Below, in pieces: positions 17,426 to 27,600 of a stretch of DNA of 64,000 nt. Source of the stretch: Amycolatopsis lurida (GTDB taxonomy: Bacteria; Actinomycetota; Actinomycetes; Mycobacteriales; Pseudonocardiaceae); NCBI RefSeq assembly GCF_900105055.1, contig NZ_FNTA01000004.1, positions 434,001-498,000 on the forward strand, read 5' to 3'. Made by a program: the position numbers and the translations under genes. Every line of letters starts with the position of its first letter. The stretch's first letter is position 1. Under the pieces are notes generated by a model that had not been told where the DNA came from, ran no database searches, and saw only the letters and a program-made list of their open reading frames with translations.

Positions 17426-19492
17426 TCAGCCGTTGTTCTCGATGATCAGGAGACGGTCTTCGCCGAGCCGGGCGCGACGGCCCGGCAGGACGACCGTCGT
17501 GGCGAACTTCTCCGAGACGATCGCCGGGCCTTCGACCACGGCCCCGGCTTCGAGGCGTTCGCGGACGTGTACGGGGACCGAGACCGTCCGGTCGGAACCG
17601 GGCACCCGCAGGTCGCGGTGTCCCAGTAGCGAGACACCGTCCTCCGCGGCCGCGCTCGGGACCTTGTGCGGGCGCGGGATCACCGCGGTCACCTCCAGCG
17701 TGGAGGCGACGACCGGGATCTCTGCGGCGGAGAAGCCGTAGGACTCCTGGTAGAAGGCGTGGAAGTCGGCGACGGTCTCCGGCACGCTGTCGGCGGTCAC
17801 CCGGTCTCCCCGGATCGGCAGCCGGTTGTCCCAGGTCTGGCCGCGATACATCGCGAAGATCGCGCGGTCGAAGGTCAGGCCGTCGACGTCGACGCCTTGC
17901 GCGGTCAGTTCCTCGATGAGGTTCCGTTCCATGGCCGCGAATCCGTCTTCGATCGCGGTGGCGTTGTCCGGCGACAGCGGGACCATCACCGATCGGGCGC
18001 GGGTGGTGCGCAGGTCGCTTTGCAGCAGCCCCAGCGCGGAGAACTGACCGGGGGTGGTGGGGACGACGACGGTGTCGACCCCGAGGATCCGGGCGACGCG
18101 GTCCGCGAGCATCGGCCCGGCGGAGCCGAACGGGAGCAGCGCGAACTCGCGGACGTCGAGTCCCCGGTAGACCGAGATGGTGCGGATCTTGGCGGCGATG
18201 TCCTCGCACGCGACCTGGTAGGCGGCCTCGGCCAGTTCGTCGGCCGTGAGGTTCCAACGCTCGCCGGCGCGGGTCAGGGCGGCACGGGCGGCCTCGACGT
18301 CGAGGGTGATCCGGCCGTCGGCGAATAGATCCGGCTGCAGGACGCCCAATACGAGGCAGGCGTCGGTCAACGTGGCCTCGACCCCGCCGCGGCCGTAGCA
18401 GGCGGGCCCCGGATCCGAACCTGCCGATGCCGGCCCGACCGCGATCTGTCCCAGCGCGTTCGGCCCGATGACACTGCCCGCACCGGAGCCGACGCTCTCG
18501 ACGTCGACCAGGGGCAGGGTGAGGGTCAGCCCCGTCTCCAGGGTCCACAGGTCGGTCAGCGGGGTCTTGGCGTCCACGATCGCGGCGACGTCGGTGCTGG
18601 TCCCGCCGACGTCCATGGTCAGCAGGTTCCGCCTGCCGGCGTCGCGGGCGAGGGCGATACTGCCGGTGACCCCGCCGACCGGGCCGGAGACCAGCTGGAA
18701 CACCGGGGCGCGGCCCGCGTCCTGCACGGTGGCGACGCCCCCGTTGGTCATCATGATCCACAGCGTGCCGCCGAACGAGCGTTCGGCCAGCGCGGCGGTC
18801 AGCCGTTCGAGGTAGCCGACCACGGCCGGTCCGACATAGGCGTCGAGTGCGACTGTGGTGGTGCGCTCGTGTTCCTTGCTGACCGGGTACAGCGCGGACG
18901 TCTGGATGTAGGCGTTCGGCAGCTCCTCGGCGAGGATCTCCGCGGCTCGCTGCTCGTGCCCGCGGTTCTGATACGAGTTCATGAAACAGACGCCGACCGC
19001 TTCGACGCCCTGCTCGGCGAAGGCGCGTCCCGCCACCTGGACCGCCTCTTCGTCCAGCGGGAGCAGTTCCGAACCGTCGTAGGCGATCCGCTCCGGGATC
19101 CCGATCCGATCGCGCCGCTCCACGATGGGCCGTTCCTGGTGCGGGCGCAGCCAGGTCGGGTCGTAGAACCGGTCACCGAACTCCCGGTGCATCCGGCCGA
19201 TGTCGAGCAGGTCGCGGTGCCCCTGCGTCGCCAGCAGCCCGGTCCTCGCGCCCGCCCTGCTCAGGAGGGCGTTGATCCCGACGGTGTGCCCGTGCACGAT
19301 CTCCGCGACCTCGGGAACGGTGATGTCGATGGCGCCGAGGGCCTGCAGCACCCCCGACTCCTGTTCCCTGGTCGAGAGCACCTTCCCGTCGCGGATCTCC
19401 CCCGTCGTCCGGTTGAGTCCGATGATGTCGGTGAAGGTTCCCCCGACGTCGATGCCGACCAGCCAGTCGGCTGAGCCACGCTGCTCAGTCAC
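17426..19492 (-). CDS. HyuA-type ATP-dependent hydantoinase / ketone carboxylase subunit
   Basis: A 688-aa partner of HyuB. The fold is actin/ASKHA-like: phosphate-1 loop GIDVGGTFTDIIG at the N-terminus, a second loop MDVGGTSTDVAAI, and the acidic/glycine-rich GSGAGSVIG and DPGPACYGRGG segments. These bind ATP and phosphorylate the carbonyl or amide substrate. I chose the GTG at 19492 because GGAGGCGGAAA stands directly in front of it; the longer frame adds 22 residues unlike the family. It is the first structural gene after the LuxR-A regulator (95-bp gap) on the same strand, and begins the catabolic operon that runs to 10.6 kb. Confidence 0.88.
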   Translation of the reverse strand: MTEQRGSADWLVGIDVGGTFTDIIGLNRTTGEIRDGKVLSTREQESGVLQALGAIDITVPEVAEIVHGHTVGINALLSRAGARTGLLATQGHRDLLDIGRMHREFGDRFYDPTWLRPHQERPIVERRDRIGIPERIAYDGSELLPLDEEAVQVAGRAFAEQGVEAVGVCFMNSYQNRGHEQRAAEILAEELPNAYIQTSALYPVSKEHERTTTVALDAYVGPAVVGYLERLTAALAERSFGGTLWIMMTNGGVATVQDAGRAPVFQLVSGPVGGVTGSIALARDAGRRNLLTMDVGGTSTDVAAIVDAKTPLTDLWTLETGLTLTLPLVDVESVGSGAGSVIGPNALGQIAVGPASAGSDPGPACYGRGGVEATLTDACLVLGVLQPDLFADGRITLDVEAARAALTRAGERWNLTADELAEAAYQVACEDIAAKIRTISVYRGLDVREFALLPFGSAGPMLADRVARILGVDTVVVPTTPGQFSALGLLQSDLRTTRARSVMVPLSPDNATAIEDGFAAMERNLIEELTAQGVDVDGLTFDRAIFAMYRGQTWDNRLPIRGDRVTADSVPETVADFHAFYQESYGFSAAEIPVVASTLEVTAVIPRPHKVPSAAAEDGVSLLGHRDLRVPGSDRTVSVPVHVRERLEAGAVVEGPAIVSEKFATTVVLPGRRARLGEDRLLIIENNG

Positions 19493-19587
19493 TTTCCGCC
19501 TCCACGGTCGTCCGTGTATGAGGCGTTCATTCTGGGAACGGAGGGCCCGCGGCGGCATCGGCCAAGGGTCAGGGATTTCGTGCGACC

Positions 19588-20643
19588 TTAGGGCAGGTTC
19601 CGGCGGAGCCAGTACGCCATCGCTTCGGTGCGGCTGCTGACCCCGAGCTTGCGCAGGATGCTGGTGATGTGCGATTTCGCCGTACGCTCGGAGATCACGA
19701 GCCGCTGGGCGATGTGCCGGTTGGAGTGCCCGGCCGCGAGCAGATCCATCACCTGGCTCTCGCGCGCGGTGAGGCGGGGGTCCACCGTGGGCGGGGCCGG
19801 GGGCGCCTGCCGCGGGACAGCCGACGGGTTCGTCAGCAGCTGGTCCGCCGCGCCCCGCAGGAAGGCGACCCCTTCGAGCACCGTCAGCCTGCCGAGGGAA
19901 TGGCTCAGTGCCTCGGCCAGCACGGACAGCAAAGCCTGGTCGGCGTCGTCGACATCGCGACGCTGGTGGTAGCAGTCGCCGTGCAGCAGCCCGGCGACCT
20001 CACCGTGCAGGGTCAACGGCGCGACACCGTACGAAGTGGACTTGGTGACGTGGATGAGGTCCTTGTCGACACGAGTGCTCCGCTGCGCGTCGAAGATCAA
20101 CCTCGGCCTCCCGGATCGGACGACCTCGCCCTCGACGAGGTCTGCGCCGAGCTGAGGCGGCGAGGCTTTGCCGACAGCCACGATCTCGTCGGCCCACCGG
20201 GGCTCCTTGGTCACGCACATGGTGTGCAGCCGCCAGACCGAATCCTCCACTGTGGACACCAGAACCCGGTCGAAACCGAGACGGCACCCCGCTTCCGGAA
20301 CCCGGCTGAGGAACTCGTCCACGGTGTTCGCGTCGCGAAGTGATGCCAGGGACTCCGCGACACTGCGGAGGAGGACGTGCCTATCGGCCAGCCTGGCTTC
20401 GGCGAGTTCACCCTCGAAGGCGCGGATACGGCCGAGCAGTTCAACCAGGGCCGGTGGCGCGGTTTCGCCCGTGCGTCGCAGGGTTTCGCCCATGACAGCG
20501 TTCCAGAGCCTGCCCAGTACCGTTTTGGCTTCGTCCGCCCACGGGCCTGCCGGCCGGGGCATCGGGATATCGAGGCCCAGGGCGGAACGCACGTCGGCGC
20601 ACAGGTCGCGATACCGCCGCGCGAGGGCCTCGTCCGCTTCCAT
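19588..20643 (-). CDS. GAF-LuxR transcriptional regulator A
   Basis: A 351-aa regulator. The C-terminal about 65 residues form a LuxR/NarL helix-turn-helix (LTARESQVMDLLAAGHSNRHIAQ ... ERTAKSHITSILRKLG). The middle (about 120-270) is GAF-like and shares the signature VEDSVWRLHTMC with LuxR-B, so both probably sense a small molecule. No phospho-acceptor receiver domain is present. ATG 20643 has GAGGTGG six bases upstream; a TTG at 20658 would add five residues. It lies at the head of the HyuA operon on the same strand, directly behind an AT-rich palindrome, suggesting autoregulation plus control of the catabolic genes. Paralogue of the product at 50.8-51.9 kb. Confidence 0.88.
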   Translation of the reverse strand: MEADEALARRYRDLCADVRSALGLDIPMPRPAGPWADEAKTVLGRLWNAVMGETLRRTGETAPPALVELLGRIRAFEGELAEARLADRHVLLRSVAESLASLRDANTVDEFLSRVPEAGCRLGFDRVLVSTVEDSVWRLHTMCVTKEPRWADEIVAVGKASPPQLGADLVEGEVVRSGRPRLIFDAQRSTRVDKDLIHVTKSTSYGVAPLTLHGEVAGLLHGDCYHQRRDVDDADQALLSVLAEALSHSLGRLTVLEGVAFLRGAADQLLTNPSAVPRQAPPAPPTVDPRLTARESQVMDLLAAGHSNRHIAQRLVISERTAKSHITSILRKLGVSSRTEAMAYWLRRNLP

Positions 20644-20674
20644 CGTCCACCTCGACAATCCACGCTTCTATCGA

Positions 20675-20691
20675 CAATATATGATCTATTG
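20675..20691. promoter_or_regulatory. AT-rich palindrome CAATATATGATCTATTG before LuxR-A
   Basis: CAATA and TATTG arms enclose TATGATC, 32 bp upstream of the LuxR-A ATG and overlapping the stop codon of the esterase gene. A similar palindrome precedes LuxR-B (51959-51974), and related AT-rich elements precede other catabolic genes here. Probable promoter/operator; the binding protein is inferred. Confidence 0.55.
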
Positions 20692-21645
20692 CCTCTCGGC
20701 CAGCTTCAGCGCGGCGGCGAGGAACGGCCATGAGGTGTGCAGCTCTCGCTCCCAGTAAGGCCAGCTGTGCGTACCGTCGCCGTAGTAGTCGACAGTCACC
20801 GGGATCCCGTGAAGCCGGAGCCGGTCGGTGAAAGTGCGAGACGACGCCGACGCGGCGGCCTCGATGGGATCGGTCGACCATGGGTTTCCCGCTTGGCGTC
20901 CGTTACCCGAAGAGACGTACAGGGCGGTGCCTCGCAGGTCGTCGACGTGATCGAAGGGGTTGCGCGCGCTCCAGGCGGCGTGATCCCACCACTGCGAACC
21001 CCACAGGTCCTCGGGCCCGTGGCCCTGACGGACGAGGATCAGCTGGATCAACTGGGCCGCGGTGGGCAGCAGTGTGTTGGGAAGGCCGCTGTAGGACGCG
21101 GCCGCGGCGAACATTCCCTTGTGGCGGAAGGCGTAGGCCATCGCGCCGTAACCGCCGGTGGACAGGCCGGCCACCGCACGGGTCTGGTTGACCCGGAATC
21201 TGCTTTCGATCAGTTGCCGGACTTCGGTCGTGTGGAACGTTTCCCAGTCCGGTTTCCCGGAGCGCCACGCGGAGTAGAACGCCGCGTACCCACCGGCGGG
21301 CATCACCACCACGACGTCCTTGTCCGCGGTGAACTCTTCGACGTCGGTGTGCGCGGCCCAGCCGAGATAGTCCGGTGTCGGCACGGTGTCCTGATCCGCG
21401 CAACAGCCGTGCAGCAACCACAGTTGCGGGAACGAGCGTTCGGGCCGGGCGGTGTAGTTCGACGGGACCAGCACCCTGACCATGGCGGTGGTGCCCAGCG
21501 AGGGCGAGTCGATCGCGAGATCCGTTGTCCGCTCGTCGATCCGGACCTCGCCGACGACGCGGGCACCTTCGCCCGCCGCGGGCGGGATCGTCACGCCCGC
21601 GGCGACGACGAGCACAATGGTCGCGATCCTGAACAGCCGTCTCAT
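20686..21645 (-). CDS. Exported esterase of the antigen-85 / esterase D fold
   Basis: A 319-aa serine acyl-hydrolase or acyltransferase. The N-terminus is a signal peptide (MRRLFRIATIVLVVAAG, cleavage likely near residues 24-26), so it acts outside the membrane. Features shared with antigen 85 mycolyltransferases are the VVMPAGGYAAFYSAW block (114-127), nucleophile Ser162 in GLSTGG, and His293 in GTHSWPYW near the C-terminus. Its ATG overlaps the PKS stop (ATGA), so it is translationally coupled to the PKS and is the natural candidate to release or transfer the PKS product outside the cell. In mycobacteria antigen 85 transfers the Pks13 product to sugars; whether this one transfers or hydrolyses is unknown. 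Confidence 0.85.
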   Translation of the reverse strand: MRRLFRIATIVLVVAAGVTIPPAAGEGARVVGEVRIDERTTDLAIDSPSLGTTAMVRVLVPSNYTARPERSFPQLWLLHGCCADQDTVPTPDYLGWAAHTDVEEFTADKDVVVVMPAGGYAAFYSAWRSGKPDWETFHTTEVRQLIESRFRVNQTRAVAGLSTGGYGAMAYAFRHKGMFAAAASYSGLPNTLLPTAAQLIQLILVRQGHGPEDLWGSQWWDHAAWSARNPFDHVDDLRGTALYVSSGNGRQAGNPWSTDPIEAAASASSRTFTDRLRLHGIPVTVDYYGDGTHSWPYWERELHTSWPFLAAALKLAERQ

Positions 21646-24600
21646 CGGGAGTCCTCCGGGAAGTCGAGTTCGGCGGACAAGGCGGCCGCGAGCGCTGTGA
21701 CGTGTGGCGGGTCGATCATCGAGACGTGGTCGCCGGGCACCCGTACAACCCGCAACCGCGGGCACAGCGCGTCCCAGCCGAGAGCTTCGTCGGTCCGCAG
21801 GTACCGTGGATCCAGCATCGTGGTCAGCGGATGCGGCTGATCCGCGCGGAGTAGCACAACCGTTCCGTACCACGGGCGCGGGGTGTACCGCTCGGCCAGC
21901 AGTGCGTCCACAGAGGACGTTCGCTGATGAAGCAGGACGCCCTCGCCGATCCCGGGCACTGCGGTGCGGACACGGTCGAGCACGAGCCCGATCCGGTCGT
22001 CCTCCCCGACGGCGGCGAGTTCGTCGTGGGACAGTCCGAGCGGGACGCCGTAGGTGCGCTCGATGTGTTCGGTGAAGCGGAGGAACCGGTCGAGCGGCGC
22101 GGTGTCCGGCCCGGGCAGCGGGAGGATCGAGTCGATGAGCACCACCGGCCCGACCAGCCTGCCTCGTTCGGTGAGCACCCGGGCGACTTCGTAGGCGAGG
22201 TAGCCCCCGAAGGACCAGCCCGCCAGCGCGCAGGGGCCGTCCGGTTGCCGGGCGATGATCAGGTCGGCGTAGTGCGCGGCTTTCTCTTCGACGGAGTCGA
22301 GGTGGTCGATCCGCTCGTAGCCGAGGCACGGACGGCCGAGCGCGGCCACGAGGGGCTGGTACACGCTCGTGGCCCCGCCCGCCGGATGGAACAGGTGCAG
22401 TGGCGGGCCGTCCCCGTCTCGCAGAGTACGGACGGTGCCTTCAGGAGAGGCGTCGAGCAGGTCGCGGACGACATCGGCCATGCCGGCCACGGTGGGGATG
22501 TCGAACAGGCCGGCAGGTTCGGTGCCGAGGCGGCGAGTGACGGCCTCGCGCAGCCGCCCTGCGGCCACGGCTGTGCCCCCGAAGTCGTCGTGCACGCCGA
22601 CTTCGGGCACCTCCAGGACGTCACGCCACAGCGACGAGATCCAGCGTTCCGCGTGGTCGCGGGCTCCGACGACGACAGGAGCGGCGCCAGCCTCGATGCC
22701 GAGGTCCGCGGCGATGGCGGCGGCGATCTCGGACGTTCCCGCCCCGCGTAGGAGCAGAGCGGTGGACGGCTGGGTTCCGAACTCCCGCAGCACCGCCGTG
22801 CGCAACCGCAAGGCGGTCAACGAGTCGAGCCCCAGTTCGAGCAGCGGTGTCCGTGGATCCGGTGGAGAAATCCCCAGGACGTCGGCGATGCAGGCGAGCA
22901 GCCGTTCTTGGACGGTGCCGCTTCTCCCGGTCGGCGCCGAGCGGGAGACGAGTCCGGCCAGGAACGGCCGGTCCGCCAACGCTGGGAAGGCGTCGGCGAC
23001 GGCGTTCGGGTCGCTGTCCAACAGGCCGAACGCCGGACGGCCGTCGGCGAGGACCGCGCCGAGCGCGTTCAAGGCGGAGGCGGGATCGATCGACGCCAGT
23101 CCCGCGTTGAGCCGCTCTTCGGCACCGTCACGGGTCCACGCGGCCCAGTTGACGGTGGTCGCGGGCAGCCCGGCGGCCCGGCGGAATGCCACCAGCGCGT
23201 CCAGCCAGGCGTTGGCGGTGGCGTGCGCGGTCTGACCGGGCGAACCGACCAACCCGGCCAGCGAGGACTGCGCGAGCCACCAGTCCAGTTCGACGTCCTT
23301 CGTGGCTTCGTGCAGCCGCAGGCCGCCGAGGACCTTGGGCCGCCAGGCGCGGGCCAGGTCGTCCGCGTCCAGCTCGGTCAGGACGCGGTCCGCGAGCAAG
23401 CCCGCGCCGTGCACCACACCCCGCAGGCGAACGCCCCCCTCCTGCGCACGTTCGACGAGCCGCTCGGCCACCCCGGATTCGGCCAGGTCGCCGAGCACGA
23501 CGTCGACGTGCGCCCCTCGAGCACGCAGACCGTCGAGCACACCGGGGGCGGGTCCGGTCCTGCTGTTGAGGACCAGCCGGGTCGCGCCGTGGTCCGCCAG
23601 CCACCGGGCGATCAGCAGGCCGAGTTCGCCCAGGCCGCCGGTGATCACGTAGGCGCCAGGTCCGACCGGGACCGTGCCCGCCGCCGGGACGGTTCGAGTC
23701 AGTTTCGCGGCGAAGCGGCGGCCTTCGCGCCAGGCGACCTCGTCCTCCGGCTGATCCGCGCGGAGTTCGGCGACCAGCGAATCCATCCGGTCCAGGTCCA
23801 CCTGTGTCGCGCGCAGCCCGGGATGTTCGAAGGCGAGCACCCGGATGACCGCGCGGAGCGAAGCGAGACCGGGGCGACCGGGCTCCCCCGGCAGCACGGC
23901 GTGCGCTCCTCTCGTGACGAGCCACAGGCGTGGCAGTTCGGGCCGATCGGCCAGTTTCCGCACCAGCGTTGCCACTCGGAGCACCTGTCGCTGGGCAGCG
24001 TCCGGGTCGGTGGCCTCTCCGGCGACCAGTACCACCGCGTCGGCCGGGCGGGAGGGGTCGGTGTGCACTCTGTCCCCCGCTTCGGCGAGAGCGGTGGCCA
24101 GTGCCGATTCGTCCACTTCGGACATCAGTGCCCAGGTTTTCGGACCGGATGCTTTCTGCGGCAACGGAACAGGCTCCCAGCGCGGTTCCAGCGCGGTGAC
24201 CGGCGTCTTCAATCGCGAAGCCCGGACTCGCGCGAATTCGACCAGCACGGTGTCGTCGTCGGCCAGCAACTGGACGGTGCCGGTGATGCCGTCCGGGGTG
24301 GATCCGGTGACCTCGGCCGCGCACCAGGTGCCGCGTGAGGGATCGCCGAGTAGTCGGACCGAGCCGAGGACGGTGGGCACGTACCGTCCGGGGGCGGCCC
24401 CGGAACTCGCCGCGGCCGCGGCGAGGACGTGGAGGCAGGCGTCGGCGAGCGCGGGATGCAGTGCGTATGCCGGATGCCGTGTCGCCTCGTCGGGCAACGT
24501 CAGGCGGGCGGACGCGGCTCCGCTAGCCGCGTGCACACCGTGGAGTGCACGGAAAGCCGGTCCATACGCGTGGCCGGCGTCGGCGAAACGGCTGTACAGG

Positions 24601-27600
24601 TCGATGTCCGGTCCCTCGACCCTCGACAGCGGTGGAGGGGCGGCCGTGTCGTCGTCCACGACCGTGGCCCGGGCGTGGGTGACCCATTCGCCGACCGAAC
24701 GTGCCACCACTGTGAACTCGTCACCGGTCAAGCTCGAGGTGACCGTGACCGGAGCTGCTAGGTGCAGGAGGGCCTCCAGGGTCAGCTCGCGGACGGCCTT
24801 TCCGCCTGCGGCCAAAGCCAGTTCCAGGTAGCCGGTGGCAGGGAAGACAGGGACGTCCTCCAGGGCATGGTCGGCGAGCCACGGGAGACGTTCGGCCGAG
24901 ATCTCCGCCTGCCACAGGTGACGGCCGTCCTCCGGCACCTCGACGTGTGCGCCGAGCAGCGGATGCCTGGCCGGAAACGCCGTCGTGGCTCGCCAGTACC
25001 GGGTGTGTCGCCAACGTGGCCCGGGTAGGTCGAGGACCGGCGCCTCCGGATAGTGCCCGCGTAGCGCCCCGGGGTGCCCGGCGGCGTGCAATCCCGCGAG
25101 CGCGGGCATGAAGCCGTCGGCGTCGCGGCTGGTGCTCGCCAACGCCAGAGTGTCCGGGCCGCAGGTGTCCTCGATGGCGGTCAAGGTCACCGGATGCGGC
25201 GCGATCTCCAGGAAGACCGTATGTCCGTGATCCCTGGCGGCCTGCAAAGCCTGTGCGAAGCGCACCGGACGCCGCAGATTGGCCGTCCAGTGGTCGAGGT
25301 CGAATTTCGGCTCCGTCACCGGGTCTTCGGGGACGCTCGAGAACACCCGGACCGAGGGCGCCGACGACGTCACCGCCCCGACAGCGTCGCGGAATCGCCG
25401 TAACCCCGGCTCGACGGCCGCGGTATGCGCGGCCGCACCGATGGGCAGGCGACGGGCGAACCGTCCTTCAGCCGACGCCCAGGCCACGACGCGGTCGACA
25501 GCCGGCGCGGGCCCGGCGACGGTGCACTGGCCGGGCGACGCGTACACCGCGACCTCCAGGCCGGGAAAACGAGCGTCCACTTCGGACGCCGACAGTTCGA
25601 CCACCGCCATCGCGCCCGCGTTCGCGATGTCCAGCCCGGCGAGAAGCCGCGCACGTGCGCGGACCACCAGCAGTCCCTGCTGGACCTCCAGCGCTCCCGC
25701 CACGACCGCGGCGGCGACCTCCCCCACCGAATGCCCCACCACGGCGGCCGGGTGTACTCCACGGCTTTCCCAGTACCGTGCGAGAGCGACCTGCACACCG
25801 AACAACGCCGGTTGCGCCACCTGGAGATCGCCGTCGTCACCTTCCAGCGCGTCGCGCAACGAGAAACCGCATACCTCGGTGAACACGGGGTCCAGGTCGG
25901 CCACGGCGGCGGCGAAATCGGGTTCGGCGGCAGCCAGCCGTGTCCCCACGCCGGTCCAGGACGCCCCGAATCCGGAGAAGACGAACACGGGCGCGGCCGC
26001 TTCGGCACGGACGAGATCCGTGTTCACCTCCGGCGCGGCATCACCGCGCGCGATCGCCCGCAGCCCGGCGACGGCGGCGGCACGGTCGGCCGCGCGCACG
26101 ACGCCGCGGACACGGCCGTGGTCACGCCGCCGCGCCAAGGCCGCGGCCACCGACGGCAGGGATACGTCGGATCGTTCTTCGAGCCAGTCCGCGAGATCGG
26201 CGGCCTGGGTGGCGAGCCGGCCGGAATCCGCACCGGACACGGCGAAGAGTTCGGTCCGGCGCTCGTCTACGGCTGCGGGAGCAGGTGCCTTGGGCCACTC
26301 CTCCACCACGACGTGGGCGTTGGTCCCCCCGAAGCCGAACGCGGAGACCCCGGCGCGCGCACGGCCCGAATAGCGCGGCCACGGTGTGGGTGTGCTGACC
26401 ACACTGAGGCCGTCGAAAGCGATGTGCGGATTGGGTTCCCGGAAGTGCAGGACAGCCGGGACGAGGCCGTGATCGAGGGCGAGGACGACCTTGATCAGCC
26501 CCGCAATCCCCGCCGCCCCTTCCAGATGTCCCAGGTTTGTCTTCACCGATCCCAGTAGTAGCGGGTTTTCCGAGGTCCTCCCGGAACCGAGTGCCGCCCG
26601 GAGCGCACCCGCTTCGATCGGGTCGCCCAGCAGGGTCCCGGTGCCATGCGCCTCCACATAGTCCACAGTGGACGAATCGACCGCTGCCACGGAATAGGCT
26701 TCGCGCAAAAGATCGGCCTGTGCCGCGGGATTGGGGGCCATCAGTCCGTTGGACCGGCCGTCGGAATTGACCGCGCTGCCACGCAGGACCGCCAGGATCC
26801 GGTCGCCCGCCGACCGGGCGTCCGCGAGCCGCCGCAGGACGACCACCCCGCATCCTTCGCCGCGCACGATCCCGTCGGCCGAGGCGTCGAAGGCCTTGCA
26901 GCGTGAGTCGGCGGCGAGCAGCCCGGCAAGCCGGAAAGTGGTGAAGGGACCTTCGCTGAGCAAGAGGTTCACCCCACCGGCCAGCGCGAGGTCACATTCT
27001 CCGCGTTGCAGGCTCGCCAAAGCGTGGTGTACCGCGACCAGCGACGAGGAGCATGCCGTGTCCACGACCACCGAGGGACCTCTCAGGTCCAGCAAGTAGG
27101 ACAGGCGGTTGGCCACGATCGCGGCCGACGCCCCGGTGCCCGACCAGGCGTCGACCCGTCCGGGGTCGGCCATGCTCAACGCCCCGTACTCGGCGGCCGA
27201 GACACCCGCGAAGACCCCCGTCCGGCTGCCCCGAAGCCCGCCCGGGGCGATACCCGCGTGCTCCAGAGCCGCCCAGGCGACCTCCGCCATGATCCGCTGC
27301 TGCGGATCCATCGCCTCTGCCTCGTGGGCGGTGACACCGAAGAACTCCGCGTCGAAGCCGGCGACGTCGTCGAGATAGCCGCCCGGTTCGTCGGGTCCTT
27401 CACGGCCGGGAGGCCGAGGACCGATGACGTCTCGTCCGTCGGTCAGCAACTCCCAGAACCCGGCGGGAGAGTCGATCCCACCCGGCAGGCGGCAGCCGAC
27501 ACCGATGACTGCGATCGGCTCCGCCTCGACGGCGGGACCGGTCCTGGTGCCCTGGGGATGGGGTGCGAGCAGCGCGGCGACCAGTTCGGTGACGCTCGGG

